A stretch of DNA of 64,000 nt from Porodaedalea pini (taxonomy: Eukaryota; Basidiomycota; Agaricomycetes; Hymenochaetales; Hymenochaetaceae), in assembly GCA_002794775.1 (NCBI GenBank), contig NBAY01000019.1, positions 124,001 to 188,000 on the forward strand, written 5' to 3'. Below, piece by piece: positions 23,336 through 32,959 of this stretch. The translations under genes were made by a program, and so were the position numbers. The first letter of the stretch is position 1, and every line of letters begins with the position of its first letter. Under the pieces are notes generated by a model. It saw only the letters and a program-made list of their open reading frames with translations. It made no database searches and was not told the DNA's origin.

Positions 23336-23552
23336 TACCCCTTATTCTCTTTGATATTCATTCTCATTCTGTTTCCTTTTACACAACAAACCCCCACTCT
23401 CAAACTTCGAAACTGTGAAATCCACGAAAAACAGTACCCTACCGAGCCTGGAAGGAAAAGCCAAGTCTTATACTTCTGTCATAAAGCACAGTGTAATGTG
23501 GTACCAACCATAGACTAAGTTCCCTTAATAAATAACAAACAGCAAAACTACC

Positions 23553-25639
23553 CTATTTTCTACCCTTCCCTTTTCCCTTCTTCTTCTTCTCCTTTTCTTC
23601 CTTCTCCTCCTGTTCTTGAATGGTCTGATAGTTAATGAAAGACTCCTTGTCAAGGAATGGCATAGGCGGCATCCAGTCCTCAACCTCCTTGTATTCGCCA
23701 AGACAACACGTAAGCTCATCAACATGAGCCTCATACGCCTCAAGACGACAATGAATGGCGGCCTGGTGCTTGCAAATCGACACACAAGACTCAGCAACAT
23801 TCCTAGCCAACACCCTGACCAGGACGTCGATGGAAGCTACATCTGAGTAGTCGGGCACGTCGCTGAACTGCCAGACTGCGCTGCCAATACCGATCGGGTC
23901 TGCCATGGAAAGCACAAGAGGAGTGAGCTGGGTACCACCACGCTGCCTGTGGAACCTCTCAAAGATGCACCGCGCCTTATTCCACAAACAGCAGGTGCAC
24001 CACTGACTCTTGGGGACACCATTGCATGACGCGCCCATGACAATGCAAGTGTCGCAAGCAAGGGCAAACTGAACAGTCCACCCTAGGTGTACCCCACCTC
24101 TGAGCAAATCTGGGTCCAGGCCATCAGAAACAGCCTCTTTGGGCTTCACATCTCTTGCAGAGGATGCACCTGCAGCACATGGAACCTTGGATGGACCAGG
24201 ACAAGAAGGTCCTTCATCGCCGCTGGATTCAACCACAACCAGCTTTCACTTCGTCCCAGGCTTTGTAGGAGGGACGTTGACTGCCACCACCTCAGAATGC
24301 ATGCGCAAACCACCAACCTACACAGGAACAGTCAACCATGAAGATCAGGATTGGTACAGAAAGGAATGTTCACCTTTGTCACCTCACGCGGTATCTTTGT
24401 GGATGAGGTGCTTCTGCTGACTGTAGAAGGATCGGATTTTACAGTCCCAGCTGGCACAGCCAGGAAAGGAGAGGTGGAAGTCCTATGAGGGGGCACAGTG
24501 GGTCCACCAGTACCTCAACGAGACACAGCACTCACATCCGAACCAGCTTGAGGCAATGACGTGGGAGAAACAACCTCCCCACTTTCTGCTCCCAAACACG
24601 CAAAGACAGGACAAGGGTGAGGCTGACGTGTATACAATCCATGACAGGGCAGAGGCAGAATTGACTGAGTAGGAGCAGAAGGGATCACAGATGAAACTGG
24701 CAGAGGAGGACTGACCATACATTGGAGTCGGCCCTGGAGCTCCTCGTCTGTCGCTGTAGGATACAGCACATGCAACAACTCATGCACGCCCCTCCTTTTC
24801 CCAAGCCTGTTTGGCCACCAGGAGATCAATACGCTCAAGCCAGAATCATGCCTCCTCTGCAGCCTGTTTGGCACGCTCAGTGTCCTCACAAGCCTGACAC
24901 TCTACCCTCTCCTGGGCCTCGGCAGCAGCACGTGCATGCTTGGCAGCGACGAGCTCGCATTTGCGCTTATGCTCGGCCACCTTCTCCTCCTCCTCAGCAA
25001 TAAGGGACCAGAGACACTTGGGCAGTGTCTCCTCGGTCGCGTTCTCCACCACCTCCTCAGCCTCAGTCCGGAACACATCCAGAAGGATGTCCATCACGGT
25101 AAAAGAGGTGTGGGTGGCTTTTGCATGCTCAGAAACACCATCCCATGTGGTAGAAAGGGAGCGCTAGAAAAGGTGTATCAGAAGCAAAAACAAGAGAGCA
25201 AAAACAAGCGGCACACCCAAGTAGCCCACATATACACCATCGCCTCCTCGCGAGCCTCTTCACTCGGCTTCTCGAGATCATCGAGAGCTGAGTTGAAGTC
25301 TTCCATATGTGATGAGAAAGGATCACGCTGGACAAGACTTGGCAGGACAGACTCGGCTGGGGGAGCACCAACTTCCCCGGCAGGTTCCCCCTCTCTGCCC
25401 ACTTCTCCACCCAACAAGGACAACGGTAGCTGCAATGGATGCGGGAGATCCATGCTGACGAGTGCACCTCCCACATCTCGGTTGCCGTCGTCAGTTTCCA
25501 GCAAAAAACCAGGGGCCACTGGCATGTGATTGCTAGCTCCCAACTTCTCCTGTGGTGGTGTCAAAGAACCCCCCCCCCCCCCATCCTTGGGAGATGCAGG
25601 GGTGCACGGGACAGTATCAGGAGTCATAGCATTGTCCAT
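23553..25639 (-). pseudogene. Antisense accessory gene of element D: Zn2Cys6-type protein
   Basis: Lies opposite to gag-pol. ATG at 25639 opens a Pro/Gly-rich N-terminus, then an acidic stretch. A 74-nt intron (25164-25237, GT...TTCTAG) joins ...EEAREEAM in frame to RSLSTTWDGVSEHAK. A long Glu/Ala/Lys coiled coil follows (EEEEKVAEHKRKCELVAAKH). The C-terminal third (24236-23553) contains CX2CX6CX8CX2CX6C (CDTCIVMGASC ... CTCCLWNKARC), the spacing of a fungal Zn(II)2Cys6 cluster, then a helical region and a KGKGKGRK tail. The frame is broken by TGA codons (for example just upstream of 24236) and one shift near 24700. Zn2Cys6 clusters normally bind DNA, so regulation of the element or chromatin targeting is possible but unproven. 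Confidence 0.65.
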
Positions 25640-26405
25640 TGAATGGGTAAGGCAAGATGGAGGAGGTGGTAGTAAAAAGTAGAGGGGGGCATGTTTTGAA
25701 AACTATGATGATCTTTACCAACAGGAATCACACCCCCGTGTTACTGGACCGGAACAAGCACCGTGATCGCACTCAAGAAGCACGATGTGGAACCCAGTCA
25801 TTTCAAGATCACTGAAGCGCCTGAAACAGTCCTCAACAATCACACACCTCAAAAGCCAATCACATGCAGATCCAGACCACACCAAATACAGCACAAGCCT
25901 GCCAATCACTCACAATGAACCCAGGTACACACTGTGCGCCAGCATTCAACAACGAGGCCACTCCAAATGAAAAGAAACCACAAGGCACACAACACACAGA
26001 TGCTCAACTGAATGCAAACACCAAAGAAAATAACTACACCAAGCCAAGACCACCAAACAAAAATCACAACCAGCCAAACAGAGACACGGACCGGCACCAA
26101 ACACATGAAATATGAAACAATGGACTAAAAGACAAAAATTTGCTGATCAACCAGCTGCTGACCACGAGAAGACGACACTATTGCTGTCATGAATCACCTG
26201 CCAAAGGACCCAATTGAAGCACGTGAAAGAATCGCCCAAAACACGCAATGAATGTGAACTCCGCCGACTGACGGCATGACCAATACAGAGAGGTCCTCCC
26301 AAAACAGACACACAAACGACTCAGGTGACGCAACTGTCCTTAAAAAGATACGCCATTACTGAAAGTGACAAAAGGAAAAAGACACAACACCTGACCCTGC
26401 CCACA
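25640..26405. other. Spacer between accessory genes of element D
   Basis: 766 bp, A/C-rich on the plus strand, without a convincing frame. It lies between two divergently oriented genes, so it may have held both promoters. I see no clear TATA box. Confidence 0.4.
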
Positions 26406-28277
26406 ATGGAAAGTACTGACATTACACCTCCCCATGTGATCATCCTCAAGGACATGGCACGATGTATGCCCAACCCGACTCCTGGCGACCTCACATTAGC
26501 CAACCCTTGCCTGATGGGTGTCTCGCAGATAGTCATATATGACCCTGCAATGACCTTGTTCGCCAAGTTTGCAGTGGAGTTACTGTTCACGTTTGACAAG
26601 CTTATGCCCACAGACCCGACTCTGATTTATGTGGCCTACACGTTCTGCACACCAAAAATACAAGAGTGACTCTCGCAGTCACCCGCACTCACCGGAGGTT
26701 CGTGGTCTCAATTCTGTACCACAGTCGCCATAGCCAGTCCCGATTACAAGGGCCTCATGCAACTTGTGTATGAAGAAGTATACCGCATGGTGTTCAGACA
26801 GATCGTGAGCAGGAAGGCAACCTCGTACGAATCAGCCCTGACCCTCTCTCGATTTAACACTGCAGCAACAGTGTCCTACATCCAGCCAGCATACCTCAGC
26901 CAACTGTACAAAGCCTGAGAATTGCTGATTTCTGCAGAAGCTGAGCAGGCCGACTTCGCAGCAATGCTCAAAAGACACTGAGCAAGAATGCACAGCACGT
27001 TGTGGAGATCCCGACGCCGCTGGCCTCAGAATCGGCTCTATTAGGTTCGACTCGACTCAGGACAGTCTTACAAGTATCCCCAACGCATTTCAGGACACTT
27101 TCAGTGTTTGGCAGGATTAACTCGACGCATACAGCTTGGTTCTGCACCGGTGAGCCACCAAAGTCCGTTTTGAATCACATCTGGTATTGTTCCGAGCCTC
27201 CCGAAGCTTAATTGCTCATGTTCTCGAGTTCCGGCTCCGAGTTCCGGCTATTTGGTATTGTTTGGCTAGAGCCTCCGGTCTGTCTTTGTGTCCTTTGTAC
27301 GCCGCTCAGAGGCTCAACCCTCTGTCGGTTATTTAAACACTCATGTAAATGTCTCAAAAATACAAGTTTAGTTCCCCCAAGTCAGTCCCAGTCTTTGGTT
27401 CTCGTCTCCGTCGCCATTCAGTGTCGTTCCGTCCGTTCCGTCTCGAGTCCTGTTTTCGGCCAAATCTTGCTTTCGCTATATCGCCCTCAGTTCTTATCCG
27501 TTTCCCGAGCTCTCTTCAGCTTCTTAATCTCGTCGAAAATCGCTTTCGAACACTGTCTTTTCTTGCACGATTCCGAGCCCGTGTCGTAGAGCTACGAAAA
27601 TAGCTTTTGGTTCCGGGAGTTCCGTGCGTTCCGCCAGCCGCAACCAGTGCAACTGCTATATCTCCGTCAATTCTGCATCGCGTCTCGAGATCTTTTCAGA
27701 TTCAGAATCGTCTCGACGAATAGTATCGATTCCTGTCTTCACTGGCGAGTTTCCGAGCCCGGGTTGTCAAGATCGTAGTTGCTCTTTGTTCTCCGACCGC
27801 ATTTAGGCACGTTTTGCCGGTCGTCCTTTGTACTCGCGTCCTCGAGTCGACACCTAGCCCCGAGTATTCTATTACACTTCCCCACACTTCCTGACACTAT
27901 CCCCTCCATCAGACACATTAGAGTGAACCCCCAGTGGCCGAACTCAACCAGGTCCGAGTCTGCCAGTAGACCGTACCATCACCTTTCAACGTGAAGCACA
28001 ACAGTCGGCCCTTCAGGAAACAGCACTCAGGATGGCCTGCCTCGCCGAAGTCACTCAGGAACAAGCCATCAAAGCCCACGATCTACTCTCACAGTTAGTC
28101 GGTCAATTAAATGAGCTGCATATTACACTGATCAACCTGGGCGAGCACATGAACCTGATCGTGTCCTGGAACAACTTCAATGCAACATTCGCAGCTGAGT
28201 ACAGAAGGGTCACACAGGAAGGATCAGCCATGACAAACAGACAGGCCAAAGCTGAACACCCAGTGCATTTCTCTTGA
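26406..28277 (+). pseudogene. Plus-strand accessory gene of element D, split by a solo LTR
   Basis: ATG 26406 opens MESTDITPPHVIILKDMARC. The frame, broken by TGA at 26667 and twice near 26918-26980, reads mostly helical sequence to about 26996 (ISAEAEQADFAAMLKRH). A 988-bp LTR then interrupts it. After the LTR an open stretch at 27990-28277 (REAQQSALQETALRMACLAEVTQEQ) continues with similar Gln/Ala/Leu-rich character, one base out of phase. I read the two parts as one gene of about 300 codons. I recognise no domain. Introns are not needed anywhere, as expected for a gene on the genomic-RNA strand. Confidence 0.5.
27001..27988 (+). repeat. Solo LTR X (988 bp) inside element D
   Basis: Starts TGTGGAG, ends CTTTCA, and is flanked by ACGT on both sides (26997-27000 and 27989-27992). 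It interrupts the accessory gene. The last 689 bp match 11900-12598. It keeps many CpG sites, unlike the surrounding element, so it arrived later. No internal coding; the family of its parent element is unknown. The exact left edge rests on the four-base duplication and the TG/CA ends. Confidence 0.65.
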
Positions 28278-28456
28278 AACCCCCTGATTCAATCGCCTCA
28301 TGTTACATTAGGCAAAATAGAGTACCCCTCCATTTCCCTTAATAACAAGAACCCCATTTTGTATGACAACAAGCACCAACCCTCTCTATTTTTACTTTCT
28401 CTCCGCCAAAATTTTTTTTACACCAAACATCGCACTAACTAATAACCCTGAGTCTC

Positions 28457-28465
28457 TATAAAATA
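28457..28465 (+). promoter_or_regulatory. TATA box of the last accessory gene
   Basis: TATAAAATA lies 107 bp upstream of the ATG at 28564, followed by a pyrimidine-rich run ending in CACTGACCATG. This resembles a complete fungal promoter, suggesting separate transcription rather than expression from the LTR. Confidence 0.5.
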
Positions 28466-28563
28466 CTCCCTCCTTTTCATTCATTGAGAATCATCTGCTC
28501 TATAATATCCCCCTCTCGAATAATTCAACTTTGTTCTTCTTCACTTCTACCCCTTCACTGACC

Positions 28564-29115
28564 ATGCGCTCAGACCAAACCAGCGCCGAGTCGTTCTATG
28601 ACAACCAAATCCTGTGCCCAGACGACATACGTGGGGTTCACAACTGGTCGATATCATTCACTCTCGCTGTCACATGCCATCACTCATGTCAGGCCACTCT
28701 CAAGGACATCCTATGTCACTCTGGATCTCACCAGCACTTCTGGCACTCAATCGCTGAGCCTGGCATGAAGGTGCATGAGTTCTTCCTGTGCCTGTACATG
28801 GTGATTGACATCCAGTACCAACCCTGACTGACCTTGATCAACAACCACACCAAATATGTTGTTAATCAAGGCCTGGAACTACCAGTGAATCAGTGTCTAC
28901 ATTTGGCAGTGACACACGACCTCATCTGGATCATGATTATCCCATGGCACCTGGACCTCCAGACAAGCATACACCACCAAGCCCCATCAGTCCAACTCGA
29001 GAACCTCTGTGACATGGTCACACAGCAGATAGCGCACATCACGAAACTCCAGGGTGCAATTTCGGCATTGATTGGTGAACTGTCAACCTCTTCCTCTTCT
29101 TCTTCGCACCATTAA
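28564..29115 (+). pseudogene. Second plus-strand accessory gene of element D
   Basis: ATG 28564 begins MRSDQTSAESFYDNQIL. The frame runs 183 codons to TAA 29113-29115 with one TGA at 28825. The product would be small, rich in His, Leu and Thr, ending in a Ser run and two His. No signal peptide or known domain is visible. It has its own TATA box and sits 105 bp before the 3' LTR. Confidence 0.45.
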
Positions 29116-29220
29116 ATACCACAGAATGCACCAAACCTCACCCATTACACATTCTTTAATTTCCAATTCAACCACTTCTCATGTACACCGCAAACACTTT
29201 TTTTCTGGCCCCCCGGGAGA

Positions 29221-30046
29221 TGTAGCAATTAACCATCACCTACATGCCAGCCAAGTCTTTCCCCCCCTCACTTACACTACTCCTTTGACTCCCTTTACCA
29301 GCTGCCGAACATTACTAGTGATACATTTGCAATCGGCGGCCGACCCTTTATTATAATCCTTGGTATGGACACAATCGGATGGACAGATGTCATATGAACT
29401 CAATCAGCACATGGATGACCGACTCTCATGGGCACAGGTGGAAGGATTTAGGTGAGTCAGACAAGGACATGGGATATAGTGGTGCAGTGGTGAGAGATGA
29501 GAGAGCAGGTTGGGCACTACAACATCACTCCACTACAATCGGCTGTGTGATGTGAGCAGGCCGATTGCCAACTCACCTTCACATCCATTCACACAGACTC
29601 AGCCAAGTCTTGCACCGCTTTCTCTGCTTCAGTTTAGTATAAATTTGCAGTAGTTTGTAGATAGAGATAGAAAGAAGGAGACAAGTACAGAGACAGACAG
29701 TCCCCTCTCCACCTCTAGACCGCAATCTACTACATGCATTACTATGCACTACTTGCCCGACTCTCACTCTGAAGACAGTATACATCAACTCTGTCACCGA
29801 CTCTCAGAACTCTGTCACCCAATCACCGAATGCCCTTGGCCACTGTCACAAGTGCTGATTCTACCCACCTGAGTCTTGGTCCAACCAGAATCCCACACAT
29901 ATCCGTATCGCCGAGTCTTCATATCTCAAACCTTGCTCTACTTAGGTTGTCCCTCTCAGTATTCCAAGTCACCACAGGCCCCCTTGGGTTGATCATGAGC
30001 CGTAGCCTGAATTGCCCTTTGGATTAGAAGAGTCTGCACCCCTACA
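29221..30046 (+). repeat. 3' LTR of element D
   Basis: 826 bp, TGTAGC...CCTACA, preceded by GGGAGA as a short purine tract. It ends where the interrupted solo LTR resumes with CCCCTCCTG. Confidence 0.9.
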
Positions 30047-30204
30047 CCCCTCCTGTAGTAGTATATGTTATATTAATCCTCTCACCTCCATGACAACCTA
30101 GCCTGAGTACAGCGTGTCCTGAGTCCTTGCTCGAGTATAGCATGTCCCAGATGATAGCCAGCCCAGGCCACCTTGCTTGAGCCCACCCAAGCCTCCACCT
30201 AACA
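30047..30204 (+). repeat. Solo chromovirus LTR, right part
   Basis: Continues the LTR left off at 15428 (CCCTCCTGTAGTAG...), matching the corresponding part of the chromovirus C LTR, and ends CTAACA. ATATG follows at 30205. Confidence 0.85.
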
Positions 30205-30530
30205 ATATGAGCACTGTATTTAAACCCAAGTCCTGGCAAAGCTAGGATGGATCTAAGCATTGCATTTAAAAAAGCAAGTCCTGGCAAAGCCAGGGGATCT
30301 AAGCATTATGTTTAAAAAAAACAAGTCCTGGCAAAGCCAGGATGGATCTAAGCATTGCATTTAAAAAAACAAGTCCAGGCAAAGCCAGAATGGATCTAAG
30401 CATTGTGTTTAAAAAAAACAAGTCCCAGTGAAGCCAGGATGGATCTGAGCATTGCATTTAAAAAACAAGTCCCAGCGAAGCTGGGATGGATCTAAGCACT
30501 GCATTTGAAGCAAAGTCCCAGCAAAGCCAG
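30205..30530. repeat. Minisatellite, ~48-bp unit, about 6.5 copies
   Basis: Units share CCTGGCAAAGCCAGG, then 'atggatctaagcattgcattt' and an A run of 5-8. The first motif is a short palindrome (CCTGG/CCAGG). A matching 'aaagctagaatagat' just left of 15104 shows that the solo LTR landed inside the first unit. Confidence 0.85.
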
Positions 30531-31281
30531 GACTTCAGCTGGTCTTAATATTGAACTGACGAAGGCCCTTTTGCCCACAGCCACCATCAGAAATGACAAA
30601 TTCTGACAAACTCTGACTAAAACTGACTAATTTTGACTAAAATTTGTCAGAATTAGTCACTATTAGTCACTATTAATCAGCCTTCTTTCTGCCACTTTTG
30701 CACCTTTATCACAGCACCCCCCAAAGCAGCAACTCCAGCTGCAGATCACAAAACACCCTCAAAGTGGCATCCATCACGAAAATGTCTAAAATCTTGCATG
30801 GGCTTACATACCTGTGGAAGATAGTAAATTTTGTAAATTTTGTATATTATGTACAAGAGAATCTAGTGCACTCTCAAAATGGTCAGAAATGTACAAGTTG
30901 CCTCAAGATTGCCACAAGTCTGATGCATATTGCCAAGTTAGGTCATACTGATTGTCACTTACAAGAATGGCCGGCCCTGAAGAAATATAGAAGAGAATAC
31001 GGCACAGCTTCAAAATGACATGGGATAATCTTACTTGTGGTTCTTGTCATGTCTGGTAGAGTTCTTATATAAGGCCTGCAAGTCGTTATACGAGACTGAA
31101 AGTCTACTGGTTCATTATCACACCATTTAAATAATATAATAATAATGTATTTTTGTTGCATCATTTATTGTACATCTGAATTGTTCAAAATCATAGCCAC
31201 ATCAGAATCATAGATAAAAGTAAAAGAGGAATAATGAATTCAGGTTTGACGGTGTCTGCAGGCACGATGAGGTGCAGGTTA
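30531..31281. other. Spacer between minisatellite and mariner element
   Basis: A/T-rich with no supported gene. It contains a small inverted repeat at 30598-30654 (AATTCTGACAAA with TTTGTCAGAATT) surrounded by repeated 'tgactaa' and 'attagtcac' motifs, perhaps a decayed MITE. Confidence 0.45.
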
Positions 31282-31568
31282 TACAGTAGTGAGTGAAAAT
31301 ACTGTCACCCCCCCTCTTTGAGCAGTATTTTGCTTATAGAACCCTGAAAATACATTGAAAATCCATCCAAAAATTTGGAATAGTTCATCACTATGTTTGA
31401 CATGTATGAGTGAAATTTGAGAGCATTCCGTTCAGTATGTCACAAGAAAGTGCCCTAGTTTTATGTAACAGCTTGCTTTCCCAATTAGGCTGAGACAACA
31501 AACATGCACCTTGCACCGTTTCTTCACTCAACGACGACTCGCAAACTCACAGTACCTGTAAGTAAGGC

Positions 31569-32516
31569 ATGAGTATTTTGTCTCAATTCATGCTGACCAG
31601 TTTTGAAAAGATGGTTGTCTGTACACCAACAAAAATTTGTGCTGTGAAGCAACTGAAGAAATGCCATGTCCCAAATGTGTCAATTGCACATGACCTCAGG
31701 ATTTTGGTTCATTCTGTGCAGCAAATTAATGCAGATTTTTCTCAGACAGATGACCCTTATCGACCACGCATAAGACCTGGCCAACCACCCAAGTTAACCA
31801 AGCGAGAGACACATTACATTGCACATGAGCTCTGCAAGGGCACTGTGCACAATGCAAGTGAAGCTCAGCAAAAACTCGCACCACATGTACATCACACCAC
31901 CATTGCACAGCATCTTCACAAGCTGGGGCTGAAAGCATACATCTGCCAAAAAAAGCCAGAACTCACTCCCCGACAACAAATGAATCATTTTTGCTGGGCC
32001 CAAGCACACTGTGCATGGACCTTGCAAAAATGGTCCACTGTTATTTTTTCAGATGAATCAAAATTCAGCCTTTATGGGTCAGATGGAAGGACTTGGTGCT
32101 GGAGAAGGCCTGGGGAGGAGATGGATGAAAGATATCTGCAGGATACAGTGAAGCATGGTGGTGGAAGTGTCATGGTGTGGGGATGCATCACTCAGCGTGG
32201 CATTGGAAGGCTCATTCGCATTGAGGGCATTATGGATCACTTCAAGTACATCAATATCCTGAAGGACAGTCTACTGGGCACACTCCGTGACAAGCACCTC
32301 CAAAAACACCACATTGTTTTCTAGAAAGACAATGATTCAAAGCACACATTGCTGTATGCTCGCCAGTGGTTCACCAGAAATGGGATCCATTTATTGCCTT
32401 GGCCTCCCCAGAGCCCTGACATGAGCATCATAGAGCATGTCTGGAAGGAACTTGATGATTGGGTATGCAACTGGGCTCACCAGCCATCAAACAAGGAAGA
32501 GTTGTGGGAGGCTTTG
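31569..32516 (+). pseudogene. Tc1/mariner transposase, N-terminal and catalytic part
   Basis: A cut-and-paste transposase of the DDE family. An N-terminal helix-turn-helix region (about residues 15-75) leads to RPRIRPGQPPKLTKRE. The first catalytic Asp lies in VIFSDESKFSL, the second in KDNDSKHT and the Glu in SPDMSIIEHVWKELDDW, 34 residues on (DD34E). A TAG at 32322-32324, just before KDND, breaks the frame where relatives have Gln. The last codon before the nested LTR is Leu in WEAL; the protein resumes at 38806. The true start may be upstream, since a CCTGTAAGT donor-like site occurs at 31555; ATG 31569 is the first in frame. Confidence 0.8.
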
Positions 32517-32959
32517 TGTTAGGCGGGAGTCTGGGAGACGACTCGGACTGGGCAGGCCTCGGCTGACTTTCGTCTGGGACGTGCTATACTCGAGTGGAGA
32601 CTCAGGACACGCTGTACTCAGGCTAGGTCATCACGGAGGTAAGAGGATTAATACAGTGTACTCTACTACAGGAGGGGGGGACGCGGTCTCACCTAGGTCG
32701 TCACGGAGGTAAGAGGAAAAGCAGAACAGGTGTTCAGATGCGATTCCTCTTCCTTATATACAGTGATCACCTCGTGAGAACCGGTTGCCCAATTGTCTAA
32801 GATTACATAAAGGGAGCGGAATGGAATGAGTGAAGGTCGCGTGAAAGGAGTGTGGGAAATGATTGGAAGGATGATTAAATATAATGAAAAGGAGTGATTT
32901 AAAAGAAAAGAAATGGTCAAAGGAAAATAAAAGAAAAGATGAAAGTTCGAGTCCTAACA
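32517..32959 (-). repeat. 3' LTR of chromovirus C
   Basis: 443 bp. Five mismatches from 38363-38805, each a CpG transition. The pol stop adjoins it, preceded by a purine tract (plus strand TTACCCCCTCCT). Confidence 0.95.

Larger units (their letters stand above)
15429..30046 (+). mobile_element. Element D: 14.6-kb Ty3/gypsy element with three accessory genes
   Basis: Bounded by LTRs of 825 and 826 bp (TGTAGC...CCTACA) and a four-base CCCC duplication in the target LTR. Order: LTR, tRNA-type PBS, gag with protease, pol in the -1 frame, an antisense Zn2Cys6-type gene, two plus-strand accessory genes, LTR. A 988-bp foreign solo LTR sits inside it, so the original length was about 13.6 kb. Every gene is broken, mostly by TGA codons. 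It belongs to a different Ty3 lineage from chromoviruses A-C and lacks a chromodomain. Confidence 0.85.

Noticed and set aside
25555..25590. Run of about 14 C as a functional site
   Set aside because: It lies in the Gly-rich coding part of the antisense gene and looks like simple slippage; it may also be a sequencing weak spot.
16336..29115. TGA reassigned as a sense codon in element D
   Set aside because: In-frame TGA is so common that recoding came to mind. But intact genes in the same window end in TGA (aldo/keto reductase, hemerythrin-like, BEACH), relatives have CGA (Arg) at several of these sites, and element D also has a two-base frameshift. CpG decay explains it.
30598..30654. Short hairpin as a terminator or RNA gene
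   Set aside because: There is no adjacent gene in the right orientation and the context is repeated 'tgactaa' motifs; a decayed MITE is more likely.
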